Below the pieces are notes generated by a model. The model was given only the letters and a program-made list of their open reading frames with translations, was not told the origin of the DNA and made no database searches. Shown here piece by piece: positions 1-8,415 of a DNA stretch of 64,000 nt. Origin of the DNA: Streptomyces sp. TLI_235 (GTDB lineage: Bacteria > Actinomycetota > Actinomycetes > Streptomycetales > Streptomycetaceae). Made by a program: the position numbers and the translations under genes. Position 1 is the stretch's first letter, and each line of letters starts with the position of its first letter. The DNA is taken from assembly GCA_002300355.1 (NCBI GenBank), contig NSGV01000003.1, forward strand, positions 434,001 through 498,000, written 5' to 3'.

Positions 1-2
1 CG

Positions 3-419
3 TGGCGCCGCATGGACGCGCTGCCCGCCCTGGCGCCGTTGCCCTGGCTCTACGCGGTGGCCCGCAACACGGTCGCCAACCACCGGCGCAAGGCGGGCCG
101 CGCCGAGGACATGGAACGGAGCCTGGCCGTCGAGGCCACCGCCACGGCGCGCGACATCGGCGAGACGGTCACGGAGCGGCACACCGTGCACCGGGCCTGG
201 GCCGCGCTGCGGACCTCGGACCAGGAAGTGCTGGCACTGATCGGCTGGGAGGGCCTGACGGTCCGCGAGGCGGCCCGCGTCCTCGGCTGCTCCGCGCCCG
301 CCTGCTCGGTGCGCCTGATGCGCGCCCGCACTCGACTCGCCCAGGCCCTGGAAACCGCCGACGGCGCCAGAGGGACAACGGAAACCATCGGAAGAGCAAG
401 TTTGGGGGCATCACGGTGA
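3..419 (+). CDS. ECF RNA polymerase sigma factor, C-terminal part
   Basis: The reading frame is open from the left edge of the window, so the 5' end lies outside it. The visible 138 residues hold the end of region 2 (around PWLYAVARNTVANHRRK) and a region 4 helix-turn-helix (LTVREAARVLGCSAPACSVR) followed by a basic recognition helix. This is the standard layout of an extracytoplasmic-function sigma factor that directs RNA polymerase to a small regulon. The stop codon overlaps a GTG start of the next gene (GTGA), so the two are translationally coupled. Family assignment is firm; the specific ECF group and the signal it answers cannot be told from this part alone. Confidence 0.85.
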   Translation, partial: WRRMDALPALAPLPWLYAVARNTVANHRRKAGRAEDMERSLAVEATATARDIGETVTERHTVHRAWAALRTSDQEVLALIGWEGLTVREAARVLGCSAPACSVRLMRARTRLAQALETADGARGTTETIGRASLGASR

Positions 420-1375
420 GCATGAGCAGGAGCGTCAGGAAGCTGATGGGCCCCGCCGACCCGGCGGCGGGGGTCGTGTCGGGCGTCGAGGAGGCCGAAC
501 ACCGGCTGGAGCGGATCCTGCGGGCAGACGCCGCCCCGCCTGCCTCTCGGCCCACACCTGCGCGTGCGGCCTTCCGGCTGCGCCTGGCGGTGGCCGCGGT
601 GGCGCTGGCGGCAGTGGTGTCGGGCGCGGTGGTGGCGTGGCCGGGCGGCACGCCCGCGGCCGTGGCGGCGACCCCGCCACCGCTGGCCTACCATCTGGCC
701 GCGGACGAGGGCCGGCTGGGAGCGGCCGCGGAGCTGGAGAAGATCGCGAGCCGCGCCGAAGCGCTGCCGGATGGGCCGGGCGGTGAGCGTTCGCATCTGA
801 GGTGGCGGCAGTGGGCGCTGTGGACGAGGACGGACTCCGGCGGGTCCTTCTCGAAGGTGGTGCCGGAGGAGTTCGACCTGGTGCGGTCGCCCGGTGGTGC
901 GACGCTGAAGCGCTTCCTCCTTGACGGCGGCCCGGGCTCGGCGACCGAGCAGACCGCGGAGGCGACGATGCGAGGAGCGGTGCCGGAGACCGCGGACGGC
1001 CTCAGGGCCTGGCTTCGGATCCGGACGCCGGGGATCGACGAGCCTCTGGGCGCCGCTCAGGCAGTCCACGACCTGGTCACCCAGCGCGTCCTGACGCCCC
1101 GGCAGCGTGCCGCGGTCCTGCGGCTGCTGGCCGGCCTGCCCGGCATGACGGTGACCGGGGAGGTGATCGACCGCGCGGGCAGGCCGGGCATCGCCTTCTC
1201 CGCGGATTCCGCGGCCGGTGGACTGCCGACCCGCTACACGTTCATTGTCGATCCGCAGTCAGGACAACTCCTCGGCCAAGAGCAGACGCTCACCAAGTCG
1301 GCCGGGAAACTGAACGTGCCGGTGCCCTCGGTGATCGAATACGACGCCTACCTGGTCTCGCAGAGCACCCCGTAA
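416..1375 (+). CDS. CU044_5270-type membrane protein paired with the sigma factor
   Basis: A 319-residue protein starts at GTG 416 (overlapping the sigma stop) or ATG 422. It has an N-terminal cytoplasmic stretch of about 55 residues, one membrane helix (residues about 55-80, rich in A and V) and a long extracytoplasmic domain. Proteins of this kind commonly follow ECF sigma genes in actinobacteria and are annotated as the CU044_5270 family. An anti-sigma or sensor role is inferred from the pairing and topology, not from a recognised anti-sigma motif. The gene ends just before a very strong hairpin, which closes the two-gene unit. Confidence 0.7.
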   Translation: MSMSRSVRKLMGPADPAAGVVSGVEEAEHRLERILRADAAPPASRPTPARAAFRLRLAVAAVALAAVVSGAVVAWPGGTPAAVAATPPPLAYHLAADEGRLGAAAELEKIASRAEALPDGPGGERSHLRWRQWALWTRTDSGGSFSKVVPEEFDLVRSPGGATLKRFLLDGGPGSATEQTAEATMRGAVPETADGLRAWLRIRTPGIDEPLGAAQAVHDLVTQRVLTPRQRAAVLRLLAGLPGMTVTGEVIDRAGRPGIAFSADSAAGGLPTRYTFIVDPQSGQLLGQEQTLTKSAGKLNVPVPSVIEYDAYLVSQSTP

Positions 1376-1377
1376 AG

Positions 1378-1418
1378 CGCCGGTGTGGTGGCGGCCGTCG
1401 GCCGCCACCACACCGGCG
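1378..1418 (+). terminator. 19-bp perfect hairpin after the sigma operon
   Basis: The arms 1378-1396 and 1400-1418 are perfectly complementary with a 3-base loop. It begins 3 bases after the stop codon at 1375. There is no T-tract, as is usual for GC-rich actinobacterial terminators. Confidence 0.85.
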
Positions 1419-1593
1419 TCGCTCAGGCCGGTCAGGACCAGAAGCGGTCCGGCACACGGATACGAGCCCGCTGTTCCCTCGGCAGACGCCGATTGGGGCG
1501 CAGCGCCTTCCGGCCGGTGGGGTAGGCGCAGGTGTCGTTGTTTCTCCGCTATGTCAGGACATCCTCGAGTTGCTCCTTATGCTGACGGCCCCC

Positions 1594-1626
1594 GCTGATC
1601 GGCGGGGATCGCCCCCGCCGATCGGC
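1594..1626. terminator. Second hairpin in the 1419-1787 gap
   Basis: The arms 1597-1607 (GATCGGCGGGG) and 1613-1623 pair perfectly around a 5-base loop, and pairing extends to 1594/1626 with one G-T pair. The rest of the 370-base gap between 1419 and 1787 holds no gene. A TTGACA at 1693 has no convincing -10 partner at the right distance. Confidence 0.45.
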
Positions 1627-1787
1627 TGATTTCCTCAACGTTCGCTCAACTGTGCGACAGGGTGAGGGTTTCGCTGCGAGACTCTGTGGAAGTTGACAGA
1701 GCACCGGCAATGGGGGGTCTGCGAACGGCTTGTTGAGCTGTTCGCATGTTCCGTTGTGCGGTCGGACGGAATTTGGAGATAGAAGGC

Positions 1788-2501
1788 ATGCGAAGGTTCT
1801 TAACGGTGGCGTCGGTGGCCCTCCTGTTCGCGGGACTGGCCACTGGGGGAGCTCAGGCGGCGCCGCCGAAGCCCGCCTCGTACGTGATGGCGCAGTCCGA
1901 CCTGCGGTCGGAGGTCTCGGGGATGACGGTCTCGCAGGCGCGCGACCTTCAGGCGCAGATCGACGACCAGATGCGGAAGGCCCCCGGGGGCACCCAGATC
2001 AGCGCGACCGAGATCTCCTGGGGCAACGGCAACGTCGTGATGGAGTTTCCGGTACCCGGCGAGAAGCAGGCCCCGCTGACTAGCTCGAAGGCTCTGCAGG
2101 CCGTTGCGACACAGGGCCCGAAGGCAGCCGAGAACATCGCCGCGGGGTTCCCGACCGGCACCTGCTACGACACCGGTACGTGCCAGTACCAGAAGTGCCC
2201 GTACGGGTTCCGCGACCAGTGGTACTGCCTCTACGCGGACGAGGGGTACGGCGGCCGGCGGCTGCAGTGGAAGGACGCCTACAACTTTTCCCAGGGGCTG
2301 GACGCCTGGAACTTCAACTACCAGGCCAGCGGCTGGGTGAACACGAGCCAGAAGATGGTCGTTGAGGTCTGGGGCCCGAACGGCGATCGCCTCTGGTTCG
2401 AGCCCGCCCGCGACAACTTCTTCTCCGAGCCGGCGCACAGCTCCTTCGTCGGGGCGGACGCTAATGACAAGGCCACCTCGTTCACGTCCTACGGCGGCTG
2501 A
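1788..2501 (+). CDS. Secreted I36-type peptidase inhibitor family protein
   Basis: A 237-residue protein starts at ATG 1788, preceded by GGAG and GAAGG; the reading frame is open further upstream but this start gives a clean signal peptide (residues 1-23, ending GGAQAA). The C-terminal 110 residues contain a cysteine-bearing segment (CYDTGTCQYQKCPYGFRDQW) followed by an aromatic-rich beta/gamma-crystallin-like pattern (Y-A-D-x-G-Y-G-G, W, N-F, W-V-N). This is typical of the Streptomyces metalloproteinase inhibitor (I36) family. The protein probably acts outside the cell; its target protease is unknown. A terminator follows directly. Confidence 0.7.
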   Translation: MRRFLTVASVALLFAGLATGGAQAAPPKPASYVMAQSDLRSEVSGMTVSQARDLQAQIDDQMRKAPGGTQISATEISWGNGNVVMEFPVPGEKQAPLTSSKALQAVATQGPKAAENIAAGFPTGTCYDTGTCQYQKCPYGFRDQWYCLYADEGYGGRRLQWKDAYNFSQGLDAWNFNYQASGWVNTSQKMVVEVWGPNGDRLWFEPARDNFFSEPAHSSFVGADANDKATSFTSYGG

Positions 2502-2516
2502 CATGTAGCTTCAAGC

Positions 2517-2555
2517 GGTAATGCCGCAGGGGGATATTCCCTCTGCGGCATTACC
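2517..2555 (+). terminator. Hairpin after the I36 gene
   Basis: The arms 2517-2529 (GGTAATGCCGCAG) and 2543-2555 are perfectly complementary, and the inner part extends the stem by four more pairs. It lies 15 bases after the stop at 2501. Confidence 0.85.
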
Positions 2556-2584
2556 ATCCTGACGAACAACGAAAGACGGCGGAA

Positions 2585-2887
2585 ATGCTTCTCATCGGCT
2601 TCGCGCTCATGCAGTTCCTCACGTTCATCGTGGTGATCTCTGCGCCGGTCCGCCACCCGATCGGGCCGCGCGCGCGATACGTCATGCGATGGGGATACTC
2701 GGTGTCCATCACCGGCGGCGTCGCATTCCTCGCTGGCCTCGCCCTTCTGCGGCGCGGCGCGGAGCCGGTGCTGTGGACCGCGCTGTCGTTCTTCTGGATG
2801 GGCACGCTGATCCTCATCTTCAGCAAGTGGTGGGTGGTCGCGGACAGGCGCTGGGAGCGAGACGCCTCAAGCCGGGCTGAGGGCTGA
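2585..2887 (+). CDS. Small membrane protein, unknown function
   Basis: A 100-residue protein with three predicted membrane helices: residues about 2-20 (LLIGFALMQFLTFIVVI), 40-57 and 65-82 (ending FFWMGTLILIFSKWW). A charged C-terminal tail follows. The ATG at 2585 has only a weak purine run before it. It lies 30 bases after a terminator, so it must have its own promoter. I do not recognise the family. High third-position GC and a clear membrane pattern support a real gene. Confidence 0.6.
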   Translation: MLLIGFALMQFLTFIVVISAPVRHPIGPRARYVMRWGYSVSITGGVAFLAGLALLRRGAEPVLWTALSFFWMGTLILIFSKWWVVADRRWERDASSRAEG

Positions 2888-3068
2888 AGTAAAGCCGGGC
2901 TCTGACAGTCGTCGTTGCGCCGCTGCTGGCCAGTAGAACCGTGACGGCGCCGCAGGAAGGCCTTCCTGCGGCCCTTGGTGTCCTGGCGGGCATCGCCACC
3001 GCTATCGGGGACGCTCCGGCTGCCGCTGCCTGCGCGGGGACACTACGTTCTCGATGTCGTAGGTCTGA

Positions 3069-3438
3069 CGGGCCGGCTGGCCCCCGTGCAGGCAGGGGCA
3101 GCCGTACACCGAGCTTCGGCCCGGCCGGCGGCTGTCCGATCAGCTTGCCGGCGTCGAAGATCCCGGCCACCACCGGCTGCTGCAGCACTTCGTCACCAGG
3201 CGCCTTCTCCGTCGGCTGCGTGAGAAAAGCGGAGAAGCAGCCCCTGGGGACGTCGCAGGCGAGCCACGCCCGTCGGCAGTTCAACGAGGCCAGGGGCTTC
3301 CTTGCCTGGCTGGCCGGCCGGGGCGGCAGCCCGGACCAGTCCCGCCAGCAGGACCTGGACGCCTGGCACGTCCACTCGAACCATGCCGCGGCAACGTTCC
3401 TGCGCTGGTGCACGGAAAGCGGCCACCTGCCGAACTGA
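3069..3438 (+). pseudogene. Relic of a tyrosine recombinase (integrase) core-binding domain
   Basis: Two overlapping frames give the two halves of one protein region. Frame 3 reads LLQHFVTRRLLRRLREK near 3177-3230, and frame 1 reads on with ARRQFNEARGFLAWLAGRG and DLDAWHVHSNHAAATFLRWC to 3438. This order (arginine-rich helix, then FLAWL...DLDAW...FLRW) is the SAM-like core-binding domain of Streptomyces site-specific tyrosine integrases. The frame changes between about 3215 and 3260, and the catalytic domain is absent. The 180 bases before it and the 200 bases after it hold no recognisable gene. It is a dead remnant of an integrated element. Confidence 0.55.
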
Positions 3439-3645
3439 AGCACGTGCCGCAGGCCGTCGGCAGCAGGAACGCCTCGCTCGACCACACCGGGCGGGCGGCG
3501 GATCTGCGACGCGTCCTCCAGGATTCGCGCCTTGGTTGCTCGACGTCGGGTCCGAACTGCACCGCGCGGGGCATCCGATCGCTCTCTCGTGCGATCACCG
3601 GTGCGCCGCCCGGCCCAGCCAGCCCGGACATGCCGCGCCGCTTGT

Positions 3646-4641
3646 TCAACGGCGGCTGGAGCGCGGGACCGCGAGCGTGGCCGGTTGGAGGGTGCCGGTG
3701 CCCCAGCGGTGGTTGGCCTCGTCGATGACGGGTTCGAGGGTACGGCGGTCCTCGGTCTGGGGGTCGAAGGTGAGTTGGGTGTGGCCGGTCGCGGCCGGGG
3801 CGAGGTGCGCGACGCGCGCGGTGACGGCGCGGATCCGGGCCCGCTGCAGGCCGAGGGGGGTGAACGCGGCGTAGAGGGTGTCGGCGAGCCGGGGGCTGTG
3901 GTTGGTGGGCTCGCGCAGGGTGCGGGTGCGGGTGGTGCTGCTGCGGTCGGCGTAGGTGATCTGGAGCTCGACGGCGCGGCAGGTCTTGTGCTGGCTGCGC
4001 AGGCGGGCGCCGAGGTCGGTGGCGAGGTCGAGCAGCGTACGGCGGACCTGGTGGGGGTCGAGGACGTCGGTGGGGAAGCGGCGGGTCGCGGTGATGCTCG
4101 CCGGCGGGCCGGAGGGGGCGACGGTGCGGGGGTCACGGCCGTTCGCTCGGTCGTGGAGGAGGCGGGCGGTGCTGGTGCCGGCGATCCGCTGCAGGGTGGG
4201 CAGGGGCAGGTCGGCGAGTTCGCCGGTGGTGGTGATGCCGTAGCGGGCCAGCGCGCGGCCGAGTTTGGGGCCGATTCCGGGCAGCGCCTCGACCGGGCGT
4301 GAGCGCAGGAAGCGACGGGTCTCGTCAGTGTCGGGTTCGAGGATGCGGGTCTGGCCGGGGGTGCAGGTGTCGGCGGCGAGGCCGGCCAGGAGTGGGCTGT
4401 CGCCGCCGCCGATGGCCGCGAGCAGGCCGAAGCGGGCGAGGAGGCGGGTGGCGATCAGGTCGGCGAGGCCTTCGGGGGTGCGGCGGAAGTAGCCGAGCGC
4501 GCCGGTGACGTCGAGCAGGGCGGAGTCCGGTGGGAGGGCCTGGACGACGGGGGTGATGTCGCCGAGTAGCCGGAATGTCTCGCCGTAGACGGCGAACGGC
4601 ACCCGGTGCAGACGGACGTGGAGGATCGAACGCGTCGTCAT
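3646..4641 (-). CDS. Short, catalytically degenerate Y-family polymerase-like protein (ImuB-like)
   Basis: A 331-residue protein starts at ATG 4641-4639, overlapping the TGA of the dnaE2-like gene (TGATG), so it is translated by coupling. The C-terminal two thirds show a helix-hairpin-helix thumb (ALPGIGPKLGRALARYG) and a little-finger region, as in DinB/ImuB. At the N-terminus, ILHVRLHRVP stands where a polymerase has its first catalytic aspartates. The usual second motif with D-E is ALLDVTGAL. About 75 residues of palm and fingers seem missing between them. It is therefore probably not a polymerase but an adaptor, as ImuB is for DnaE2 in mycobacteria. A few in-frame residues upstream of 4641 are possible, but the coupled start is preferred. 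Confidence 0.75.
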   Translation of the reverse strand: MTTRSILHVRLHRVPFAVYGETFRLLGDITPVVQALPPDSALLDVTGALGYFRRTPEGLADLIATRLLARFGLLAAIGGGDSPLLAGLAADTCTPGQTRILEPDTDETRRFLRSRPVEALPGIGPKLGRALARYGITTTGELADLPLPTLQRIAGTSTARLLHDRANGRDPRTVAPSGPPASITATRRFPTDVLDPHQVRRTLLDLATDLGARLRSQHKTCRAVELQITYADRSSTTRTRTLREPTNHSPRLADTLYAAFTPLGLQRARIRAVTARVAHLAPAATGHTQLTFDPQTEDRRTLEPVIDEANHRWGTGTLQPATLAVPRSSRR

Positions 4642-7600
4642 CAGCCTGCGCTCCCTGGGCTCGCGTGCCACAGCCGGCCGGCACCGCGGCCACGGCGGCC
4701 CCCGTCACCGCCCGGCGGCCGGCCGCCGGAAGCGTCGCGACCGGACGTGCCTGTGCCGCGCTGTCCGTCCGGGCCGGACTCGTCGTCGCCGTCGGTGCTG
4801 GTGGGGGTGGCGGTGCGGGCGAGGTAGTCGCGGACGCCGGCGGTGCCACCGGCGGCGTGGGCGTCGGCGACCTCTTGCAGGTTCCAGGCGCAGGTGCCGA
4901 TGACGGTGACGGACTTGCCGCGGCGGGAGACGGTGCCGCGGGCGAGGATCAGGAAGTGGTGGAAGAGCGGGTAGGCGGCCTGGGCGTGGGTGTCGTCGAA
5001 GTAGGTGAGGTCGACCTGGCCGGCGTCCCCTTGGGAGCCGTCGTCGAGGGAGACGAAGATCGTACGGCGGCCGGAGCGCATCGGCGGGGTCTGGATAGCG
5101 ACCTTGGCCCCGGCGACGAGGACGGTCTCGCCTTCCCGGTGTTCCTTCAGCAGGTGGGCGGGGGTGACGCCGAGTTCGGCGAGCAGTGGGTGGAAGGGCT
5201 CCATGAGGTGCCGGCTGGCGTCCATGCCGATGACGTCGAGTTCGGCCTGCATCTCCTCGCGCGGGTTCATCACGGGCAGGCCGGTGGAGCCGGGCGCGGG
5301 TGCGGTGGGGTGTGCGAGGACGAGCTGGGCGGGGATCGCGATGGTGCGGTGCTGGTGGTGGAGTTCGTCGATCTGCAGGAGGAGTTCGCGGCGGTGTGCG
5401 CCGGGTGCGAGTTGGTCGAGGGCGCCGATGCGGGCGAGGCGTTCGGCGATCGGCTGGGAGGGGCGGGCGCGGGCCCAGAAGTCGGCGATGTCGGTGTAGG
5501 GGCGGCACGCGTCGATCCTCTCGGCGATCTCCTCGCTCATGCCGTGCACGTCCGCGAGGGACATCCGCAGGCCGAGGCGGCCGTCGGGGAGTTGCTCGGT
5601 GCGGTAGGTCGCGGCGGAGTGCTGGACGTCGACCGGGAGGACGGGGACGCCGCGGCGGCGTGCGTCGGCGAGGACCAGGCGCTTGGGGTACATGCCGGGG
5701 TCGTGTTCGAGCAGGCCTGCGTAGAACGGCGCCGGGAAGTGGGCCTTGAGCCAGGCGGATTGCAGGGTGGCCAGGGCGAACGCGACCGCGTGGGACTTGG
5801 CGAAGCCGTACGCGCCCATGTTCTCGATCATCTGCCAGACCTCGTCGACGACCGCCTGGCTGTAGCCGGCCTCGGTGGCACGCTGCCGGTACCACGCTTC
5901 CAGCGCGGGCAGCCGCTCCGGCTTCGCCAGCGCCCGCCGGGCCTCCTCCCCCATTGCCAGGTCGGAGCGGGTCATCGTCGCGAACACCTTGATCAGCTGC
6001 TCGTTGAAGATGACCACGCCGTAGGTGGAGCGGAGCGCGGGTTCGAGGTCGGGGTGCGGGTAGTGGACGGGCTTCTGGCCGTGCCGGCCGAGGAGGAACG
6101 GTTTGATCATGTCGGCCTGGACGGGGCCGGGTCGGAAGAGGCTGATCTCGGCGACTAGGTCTTCGAACGTCTCGGGCTGGAGGCGGCCGGCGAGATCGAG
6201 CTGACCGGGTGACTCCAGCTGGAAGACACCCAGGTTCTGGCCGCTGCGCAGCAGTTCGAACGCCTTGGGGTCGGTGAGCGGCACGGTGGCGCGGTCGTCG
6301 AGGTCGATCTGCTTGCCGGTGGTGCGCTCGATCTCCTTGACCGCATAGGCCATGCTGCTCTGCATACGGACGCCGAGGACGTCGAGCTTGAGCAGCCCGA
6401 GACCGTCGAGTTCGACGTCCTCCTTGTCGAACTGCATCGCGGGGAAGCCCTCGGTCGGCGTGGGCACGACCGGGGTGCGGCGCAGGAGGGTGTCGTTGGA
6501 GAGGATGACGCCGCAGGGGTGCATGGCGGTGCCGCGCGGGAGGGCGTCGAGGCCTTCGGCGAGGTCGAACAGGGCGCCGTAGCGGTGGGCGTGTTCGCGG
6601 ACGTTGCTCAGTTCCGGCAGTTCGGCGAGGGCGGTCTTGATGGAGCGGGCGGTGATGTGGGGGAAGGCTTTGGCGAGGCGGCCGACCTCGTCGGGGGGCA
6701 GGCCGAGGGCGAGGCCGGTGTCGCGGATGGCGTGCCGGGCGCGGTAGGTCTCGGGCATGGAGAGGGTGCAGACGCGTTCGGTGCCGTAGCGGGTCATGAT
6801 CCGGCGGTAGACCTCCAGGCGGCGGGCGGACTCCACGTCGATGTCGATGTCCGGCAGGCTCTTGCGCCGCAGGTTCAGGAACCGCTCCATGATCAGCTCG
6901 TGGTCGAGCGGGTTCGCGAAGCTGATACCCAGCAGGTGCACCACCAAGGATCCGGCGCCCGAGCCGCGGGCCTGGACCCGGATGCCCATGTCCTTCACGT
7001 CGTCGACGACCTGGGCGACCGTCAGGAAGTACGTCGGCCAGCCGAGCGTGTTGATGACCCGCAGCTCCTCCTCCAGCCGGGTGCGCATGGTGGGGCTGCG
7101 GTCGTAGCCGTTCCGGACCATCGCCGCGTCGCACCGCTCGCGCAGCACCCGCGCGGAGGTGCCGGGGGCGACGCCGACGACGTGCTCCTCGGGGAAGTGG
7201 ACCTGCCCGATGCCCAGGTCGGATACCGGGTCGAGACGGCAGTCGGAAGCGGTGCGGGCGGTCGTCGCAAGCAGGTGCGCGGCCCCGCCGTGCTCCTGCC
7301 CCGCGGCGCGGGCGACCTCCTCGGCCAGCGCCGCCATCTCGCGGTGGTCCTTCAGGGTGCGCTCGCCGTTGCAGGTCCGGCCCGGCCGGATCGGCATCAG
7401 CAGCCGGGCAGAGTCCAGGACGTCCGCGACCCTCGACTGGGCCGGGTCGAGGTAGCGCACCGCGTTGGTGATCACAGCGAGCATGTCCAGGTCGGCGGCC
7501 AGGCCGACGGTGCGGGCGGCGAGGCGCAGGGAGCCCGGGCCGGTGCCGGTGCGGCGGTGGTGGACGGCTTCCAGTCGCAGGTGCGGTCCGAAGGCCTCGC

Positions 7601-8156
7601 GCCAGGGGGCGAGGAGTTCAGTCGCGGTGTCCGGCCGGCCGGCGGCGAGCGCACGCACCGGCTGGGAGGCGGGGCCGAGCAGCACCGTGAGGCCTTCGGC
7701 ATGCTCCCGGATCGCCTCCCACGGCACGACCGGCTGGCCGCCGCCGCGCTCGGCCCGGGCGGCCCAGCCGGCGGTGATCAGCACGCACAGGTTCGCCCAG
7801 CCGGTCCGGTCCCGGGCCAGCAGCGTGATCCGCGGCGCGGACTCGTCGACGAACGCCCCGCCACGGGCCGGGGTCCGCGGCCGCCGCTCCCCCGCCGGGG
7901 AACCGGCGCCGGGCCGGCCCGTTCGACCGGCCGCGGCCGTGTCGAGGAACGGAACCGCGAGGTCGGCGCCGAACAGCGGCCGGACGCCAGAGACGGCGCA
8001 GGCCTTCGCGAAACGCACCGCGCCGGCCACCGTGTCGCGGTCCGTCAGCGCGAGCGCACCGAGTTTCTGCTCGGCGGCCCGTGCGGCGAGGGCGTCCGGC
8101 AGGCTCGCGCCGTACCGGGCCGAGTAGCCCGAGGCCACGTGCATGTGCGTGAACAC
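4641..8156 (-). CDS. dnaE2: Error-prone DNA polymerase III alpha subunit (DnaE2 type)
   Basis: A 1171-residue C-family DNA polymerase. The start is GTG 8156-8154 because AAGGAGG (8171-8165) lies 8 bases upstream; the frame is open to 8300 without another good site. The PHP domain begins at once (FTHMHVASGYSARYGAS). The polymerase core has the paired catalytic aspartates in LPDIDIDVESARR and the GVFQLESPGQ and MGAYGFAKSHAVAFA motifs of DnaE2. A beta-binding/OB part follows, and the last 65 residues are Gly/Arg-rich and probably disordered. It replicates across damage during the SOS response with ImuB as partner. A LexA-like box lies 74 bases upstream and the ImuB-like gene is coupled downstream. 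There is no imuA' in view. The gene is intact over 3.5 kb. Confidence 0.9.
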   Translation of the reverse strand: MFTHMHVASGYSARYGASLPDALAARAAEQKLGALALTDRDTVAGAVRFAKACAVSGVRPLFGADLAVPFLDTAAAGRTGRPGAGSPAGERRPRTPARGGAFVDESAPRITLLARDRTGWANLCVLITAGWAARAERGGGQPVVPWEAIREHAEGLTVLLGPASQPVRALAAGRPDTATELLAPWREAFGPHLRLEAVHHRRTGTGPGSLRLAARTVGLAADLDMLAVITNAVRYLDPAQSRVADVLDSARLLMPIRPGRTCNGERTLKDHREMAALAEEVARAAGQEHGGAAHLLATTARTASDCRLDPVSDLGIGQVHFPEEHVVGVAPGTSARVLRERCDAAMVRNGYDRSPTMRTRLEEELRVINTLGWPTYFLTVAQVVDDVKDMGIRVQARGSGAGSLVVHLLGISFANPLDHELIMERFLNLRRKSLPDIDIDVESARRLEVYRRIMTRYGTERVCTLSMPETYRARHAIRDTGLALGLPPDEVGRLAKAFPHITARSIKTALAELPELSNVREHAHRYGALFDLAEGLDALPRGTAMHPCGVILSNDTLLRRTPVVPTPTEGFPAMQFDKEDVELDGLGLLKLDVLGVRMQSSMAYAVKEIERTTGKQIDLDDRATVPLTDPKAFELLRSGQNLGVFQLESPGQLDLAGRLQPETFEDLVAEISLFRPGPVQADMIKPFLLGRHGQKPVHYPHPDLEPALRSTYGVVIFNEQLIKVFATMTRSDLAMGEEARRALAKPERLPALEAWYRQRATEAGYSQAVVDEVWQMIENMGAYGFAKSHAVAFALATLQSAWLKAHFPAPFYAGLLEHDPGMYPKRLVLADARRRGVPVLPVDVQHSAATYRTEQLPDGRLGLRMSLADVHGMSEEIAERIDACRPYTDIADFWARARPSQPIAERLARIGALDQLAPGAHRRELLLQIDELHHQHRTIAIPAQLVLAHPTAPAPGSTGLPVMNPREEMQAELDVIGMDASRHLMEPFHPLLAELGVTPAHLLKEHREGETVLVAGAKVAIQTPPMRSGRRTIFVSLDDGSQGDAGQVDLTYFDDTHAQAAYPLFHHFLILARGTVSRRGKSVTVIGTCAWNLQEVADAHAAGGTAGVRDYLARTATPTSTDGDDESGPDGQRGTGTSGRDASGGRPPGGDGGRRGRGAGRLWHASPGSAG

Positions 8157-8229
8157 GTACGTCGCCTCCTTGCTCCCACGACCCCCTCGCCGATCCGGAA
8201 CCCTTCCGTCCCTCCAGCGTAGACCCTGT

Positions 8230-8245
8230 TCGAATACTTGTGCGA
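8230..8245 (-). promoter_or_regulatory. LexA/SOS-box candidate between dnaE2 and the glycosylase gene
   Basis: The plus strand reads TCGAATACTTGTGCGA and the minus strand TCGCACAAGTATTCGA. Compared with the actinobacterial LexA palindrome (TCGAAC-N4-GTTCGA), 10 of 12 arm bases match. It lies 74 bases upstream of the dnaE2 start and 170 bases upstream of the divergent glycosylase start, so it could control both. CGAATAC is also repeated directly with a 12-base period (8231-8237, 8243-8249). Confidence 0.6.
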
Positions 8246-8415
8246 ATACCTTCCGCGTGTCGCCACCCTGCCGGGCCCCTCTGGGCGTCCGACCGCGCAC
8301 CCACGCCCTCCACGCACCGGTGCGGCGGGGGGTGGACCGGGACGGCGGCCGCCGTCAGGCTGGTCGCGTAGGGTGCCCCGATGCCGCCGAACCCGGCGGC
8401 TTCGAACGGCACGGC

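Noticed and set aside
1693..1721. TTGACA as a -35 box before the I36 gene
   Set aside because: No reasonable -10 hexamer stands 16-18 bases downstream.
4575..8222. Long plus-strand open frames (about 530-570 codons) opposite dnaE2
   Set aside because: They are the complement of dnaE2, have no domains or ribosome sites, and exist only because GC-rich coding DNA leaves the opposite frame open.
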